A stretch of DNA of 34,690 bases. Origin: a virus. Of the stretch, positions 32,453-34,690 are shown one piece after another. The translations under genes and the position numbers were made by a program. The DNA lies in the IMG/VR virus record IMGVR_UViG_3300027659_000108, positions 1 through 34,690 of that record; one strand, 5' to 3'. The stretch's first letter is position 1, and each line of letters begins with the position of its first letter. The notes under the pieces are model-generated. The model did no database searches. It was not told the origin of the DNA and worked only from the letters and a program-made list of their open reading frames with translations.

Positions 32453-32668
32453 ATGATTAAGTATGTTCTAATGTTAACTCTAGCTCTTTCAGGTTCTGCT
32501 GTTAACGCCGGCGAATGTGTAACTGGTAAATGTAATCTTCGTAGTCGTAGCGTTGTTGTAGTACGCGAGATTATTTCAGTACCAGTAACTGTTACTCATA
32601 AAACTGTTGAGACTGCTCGTACCTTTGGTCGCAAAACAGTTTCAAGAGTTCGTAATATTGTTCGTTAA
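32453..32668 (+). CDS. Small secreted protein, planctomycete-like
   Basis: 71 aa. Clear signal peptide ('YVLMLTLALSGSAVNAGE', cleavage near AxA). The mature part has two Cys ('ECVTGKCNLRSRSVVVVREI') and a basic Val/Arg-rich rest. The 'GxCxxRSRxVxVVRE' start recalls short exported planctomycete proteins. ACGGAGAAATTT before the ATG. A hairpin terminator follows at 32690. Confidence 0.7.
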   Translation: MIKYVLMLTLALSGSAVNAGECVTGKCNLRSRSVVVVREIISVPVTVTHKTVETARTFGRKTVSRVRNIVR

Positions 32669-32689
32669 TTTATTTCTTAAACATATACT

Positions 32690-32717
32690 CCCCCGATTTA
32701 AAACCGGGGGTTTATTG
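32690..32717 (+). terminator. Intrinsic terminator
   Basis: Stem CCCCCG / CGGGGG with a 9-nt loop, then TTTATTG. It separates two secreted-protein genes. Confidence 0.75.
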
Positions 32718-32735
32718 TATACACAAGGAGGATTT

Positions 32736-33086
32736 ATGATAAAGTCTATGTTTTATTCTTGTTGTTTTATTTTTGCTTTTATGAATTTTGCTCAAGCTGA
32801 TGGGACTATATATTATAGTAATAATAATCATATAGTAAATAAGTCACACTCATATACTAATAGTTTTGGTGGTGATCAAGAAAGATGCCAAGCAGAAGCT
32901 AATTATATGGCAGCAAATAATATTACTGGTCATGTTTGGGGAGTTATAGGACGATTTGAAGGAGTGGGATATGGTTCTAGTCCAAATTGTAGAACATGTA
33001 CTCCTAGCAGTAATATGACTCCAACAGGAGATGCTAGTGCTATAGGTCGTAACGGAATGTGGTATCGTGTTAGATCGTGGAGATAA
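32736..33086 (+). CDS. Secreted Cys-containing protein, planctomycete-like
   Basis: 116 aa from the ATG after AAGGAGGATTT, a near-perfect ribosome-binding site. Signal peptide with 'CCFIFAFMNFAQA'. Mature region: 'QERCQAEANYMAANNITGHV', 'GRFEGVGYGSSPNCRTCTP' and a 'WYRVRSWR' end. I recognise this layout from small secreted proteins common in planctomycetes, some with a CAP/SCP-like flavour. Role unknown. Confidence 0.72.
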   Translation: MIKSMFYSCCFIFAFMNFAQADGTIYYSNNNHIVNKSHSYTNSFGGDQERCQAEANYMAANNITGHVWGVIGRFEGVGYGSSPNCRTCTPSSNMTPTGDASAIGRNGMWYRVRSWR

Positions 33087-33096
33087 TATTCTCTAA

Positions 33097-33169
33097 GCAA
33101 GAGTAGCTCAATTGGCAGAGCGTCAGGTTTCCAACCTGAATGTTGAGGGTTCAACTCCCTTCTCTTGCT
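33097..33169 (+). tRNA. tRNA-Gly (TCC)
   Basis: Acceptor GCAAGAG/CTCTTGC, anticodon stem TCAGG/CCTGA around TTTCCAA, T-loop TTCAACT. Followed by a T-rich run, likely its terminator. 10 nt after the 32736 gene stop, so probably co-transcribed. No CCA. Confidence 0.92.
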
Positions 33170-33246
33170 TTTTTCTTATAAAAATATGTTAGATATTGGT
33201 CTGCTTCTACTAAAGAATATACTATAAGGTCAGACAGGTGTAAGTA

Positions 33247-33286
33247 TACTATATAACATCCCCCGTCCTGCATAAATTATATAGTA
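33247..33286. repeat. Perfect 10-bp inverted repeat with 20-nt C-rich loop
   Basis: TACTATATAA (33247-33256) and TTATATAGTA (33277-33286) flank CATCCCCCGTCCTG. The surrounding 33170-33376 stretch has no gene. The arms contain the TACTAT seen in nearby -10 boxes. Operator, terminator or origin-like element cannot be told apart. Confidence 0.5.
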
Positions 33287-33376
33287 AATTTGGCATTTGT
33301 CAAGAGTCAATACGGTCCAAACAAAAAATTTTATACAACGTGTTAATCCAAAACAAAGTAATGACAGGAGGCCAGT

Positions 33377-33619
33377 ATGAAAGTAGACCCATTAAGCGTC
33401 GAAACAGACGGTCTGGTGTGCGATCTTTTAATGAAACATATCGGTAGGCCACGCGATTTAATAACGTGCAGGGCCATCAATCTGTGGGGCAACAAGTATC
33501 GAATCAATGTGTATACCAAGCATATGGTTGAAGATATAGAAAGTAAAAAAATAACTTATAGTTGTTTTGCTAAACTAGATAAAACAAATTTAACTATTAT
33601 TAACGAATCAACAAGCTGA
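33377..33619 (+). CDS. Small hypothetical protein
   Basis: 80 aa. AGGAGGCCAGT before the ATG. Basic centre 'KHIGRPRDLITCRAINLWGN' with a beta-rich second half ('YRINVYTKHMV', 'ITYSCFAKLDKTNLTII'). Unrecognised. RNA element G follows its stop by about 20 nt. Confidence 0.68.
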   Translation: MKVDPLSVETDGLVCDLLMKHIGRPRDLITCRAINLWGNKYRINVYTKHMVEDIESKKITYSCFAKLDKTNLTIINESTS

Positions 33620-33639
33620 AAATTTTTAGTAAGATATTA

Positions 33640-33690
33640 GTTTGTAACACCAAAAGCAACAAGATTGTTTTCTTGGTTGTAGTCAGCGAA
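33640..33690 (+). ncRNA. TAGTCAG two-hairpin RNA element, copy G
   Basis: First hairpin AACA-AGAT-TGTT, with no sequence similarity to copies A-C but the same place; second part CTTG...CGA around GTTGTAGTCAG. Between the 33377 gene and the 33731 promoter. Confidence 0.52.
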
Positions 33691-33730
33691 TAGTAGGGGT
33701 TTTTGAAATTCATGACGCAAAAAAAGTATC

Positions 33731-33758
33731 TTGACCCAAAAGCCCCTAACCATACTAT
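33731..33758 (+). promoter_or_regulatory. Promoter for a leaderless gene
   Basis: TTGACC, 16-nt spacer, TACTAT, then AAAAGT and the ATG at 33765. Same -10-to-ATG spacing as at 21230-21265. Confidence 0.65.
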
Positions 33759-33764
33759 AAAAGT

Positions 33765-33983
33765 ATGGAACCAAAATTTATTTTACTTACAGCTGTTGGA
33801 ACAATAGTTTTTTTAGGACTAACTTGTATCTTATTATCTTTAGTGGAAAAAGATAAATACGAGCATGATGAAATTACTGCCAGCTTTGTTCCATCACCAG
33901 ATAGCCAAAAAACATTGGATGAGGAAGATTTTACTGTGGAATATAGTAATATTGATAATGATTTCTATAGTCCGGACCTTTAG
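33765..33983 (+). CDS. Single-pass membrane protein, probably leaderless mRNA
   Basis: 72 aa. N-terminal transmembrane segment ('FILLTAVGTIVFLGLTCILL') and an acidic cytoplasmic or periplasmic tail rich in Asp/Glu/Ser. No Shine-Dalgarno; the promoter places transcription start at the ATG. RNA element H follows the stop within 12 nt. Confidence 0.65.
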   Translation: MEPKFILLTAVGTIVFLGLTCILLSLVEKDKYEHDEITASFVPSPDSQKTLDEEDFTVEYSNIDNDFYSPDL

Positions 33984-33993
33984 GGAGCCCTTT

Positions 33994-34042
33994 GTCTCAT
34001 CTGAACCTATAGGATTGCACCGGTTGAACTTAGTCAGCGAAA
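33994..34042 (+). ncRNA. TAGTCAG two-hairpin RNA element, copy H
   Basis: Most diverged copy: first hairpin weak around CCTATAGG, second TTG...CGA around AACTTAGTCAG. Lies in the 5' leader of the 34055 gene. Confidence 0.5.
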
Positions 34043-34054
34043 AATAAAGAGTTT

Positions 34055-34237
34055 ATGATTGGTATAAGTTTAAATCAGAACATTTCTTGTGAACAAATAT
34101 GTAAAACCATACAAAATCTGGTTAATAACTATAAAAAACAAAATAATCTTTCAGAAAATAGTATGTTAACTATTAGGATAGTAGAAACACAAGACAGTAA
34201 ACTAATAGAAAAAGTTTTATATCTTGAAAAACATTGA
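34055..34237 (+). CDS. Small hypothetical protein
   Basis: 60 aa. 'NISCEQICKTIQNLVNNYKK' helix and 'SMLTIRIVETQDSKLIEKVL'. Weak ribosome-binding site (AAAGAG). No family recognised. Its stop lies within the -35 of the next promoter. Confidence 0.58.
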   Translation: MIGISLNQNISCEQICKTIQNLVNNYKKQNNLSENSMLTIRIVETQDSKLIEKVLYLEKH

Positions 34238-34261
34238 CACTATAGTAAATAATAATACTAT
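34234..34261 (+). promoter_or_regulatory. Promoter (gene 34293)
   Basis: TTGACA, 16-nt spacer, TACTAT. Confidence 0.72.
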
Positions 34262-34292
34262 ATAACAAAACCATATTATTAGAAAGCATATC

Positions 34293-34511
34293 ATGAGTTC
34301 ACAAGACAAAAAGAAATCTGGAAACAAAAAGAAAGTTTGTTCATCCCCAAAAGGATGTAATAAAAACAAATCTTGTGGTATTCGTAAAACTATCACAAAA
34401 AAGACACAAAAGCCAAAAGAATCAATAGAGTCTAAAGCAACAGTTCAAAATGAAGAATCTGTTGGTATATTTGGGAAAATATATAATTTGATAGCAAAAA
34501 TATTAGACTAA
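34293..34511 (+). CDS. Small Lys-rich basic protein
   Basis: 72 aa, Lys/Ser-rich N-terminal two-thirds with three Cys ('KKVCSSPKGCNKNKSCG') and a short hydrophobic C-terminal helix ('VGIFGKIYNLIAKIL'). Probably disordered and nucleic-acid- or membrane-binding. AGAAAGCATATC before the ATG is a weak ribosome-binding site. Confidence 0.6.
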   Translation: MSSQDKKKSGNKKKVCSSPKGCNKNKSCGIRKTITKKTQKPKESIESKATVQNEESVGIFGKIYNLIAKILD

Positions 34512-34524
34512 TAATAAACTTATC

Positions 34525-34690
34525 TTGAAAATACAACTAAGGTTCTATAAAAAAATAGAAACTACTATACATTCTATTTTTTATGCTCTAATTCATTATA
34601 ATAATCAAATACTTGGTTTTGCCCGCAAATACTACGGATCGGGCCGCAATATTAAAGTTGTAGTTTTAGATTCAGATTTTAATATTACTA
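34525..34690 (+). CDS. Partial reading frame running off the right edge
   Basis: Open from a TTG at 34525 to the window end (55 codons): 'SIFYALIHYNNQILGFARKY' then 'GSGRNIKVVVLDSDF'. No ribosome-binding site or ATG is seen, so the start is unsure; the frame may begin further downstream. The product is not recognised. Confidence 0.35.
   Translation, partial: MKIQLRFYKKIETTIHSIFYALIHYNNQILGFARKYYGSGRNIKVVVLDSDFNIT

Overview
This 34.7-kb window looks like part of a large tailed-phage (Caudoviricetes-type) genome, or a prophage derived from one. No phage or host genome was identified by name. Evidence for a phage: a portal, large terminase and probable small terminase on the minus strand; a phage-type sigma factor; a long run of tiny overlapping genes; eleven tRNA genes; two HNH nucleases; and typical phage accessory families (DUF932-like, HhH-GPD glycosylase, phosphoribosyltransferase, PD-(D/E)XK). 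The host may be a planctomycete. The subtilase at 8184 starts with the planctomycete-style N-terminal motif (FESLESRRVLS), and two small secreted proteins near 32.5-33.1 kb resemble planctomycete exported proteins. That host call is inference.

Layout. (1) 1-6.9 kb, minus strand: packaging/late operon, transcribed in the order small ORF, sigma factor, TerS candidate, HNH, unknown, ERCC4 nuclease, TerL, portal (cut by the window edge). (2) 6.9-9.4 kb: divergent control region with a perfect AT palindrome, an AT-hook protein, a conserved Cys-motif phage protein and the subtilase. (3) 9.5-29.7 kb, plus strand: early/accessory region of about 45 small genes in short units. Most units begin with the same regulatory cassette: two long TAAG/CTTA dyads around a central palindrome, then an A/T stretch, then a sigma70-type promoter whose spacer usually carries CGATAATA. 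I count 18 cassettes and about 30 such promoters. (4) 22.8-27.9 kb: tRNAs for Arg, Asp, Thr, Gln, Asn, Ser, Tyr, Ile, Glu and Lys, with a minus-strand HNH gene and one tRNA-like gene whose anticodon arm is a polypyrimidine tract. (5) 29.7-34.7 kb: more AT-rich small genes, tRNA-Gly and secreted or membrane proteins.

The most unusual content is non-coding. A roughly 490-nt gene-free stretch (18.70-19.19 kb) behind a strong promoter folds by eye into several hairpins and long-range helices. A second structured RNA of about 180 nt lies at 22.63-22.82 kb. An eight-copy, two-hairpin element ending in a TAGTCAG loop sits between transcription units, with compensatory changes in one stem. The tRNA-like RNA at 27.82 kb carries a pyrimidine loop complementary to the purine-rich leaders of the early genes. 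Together these suggest a phage that relies heavily on RNA-level and cassette-based control. All functional readings are inferences from the sequence alone; no homology search or folding program was run.
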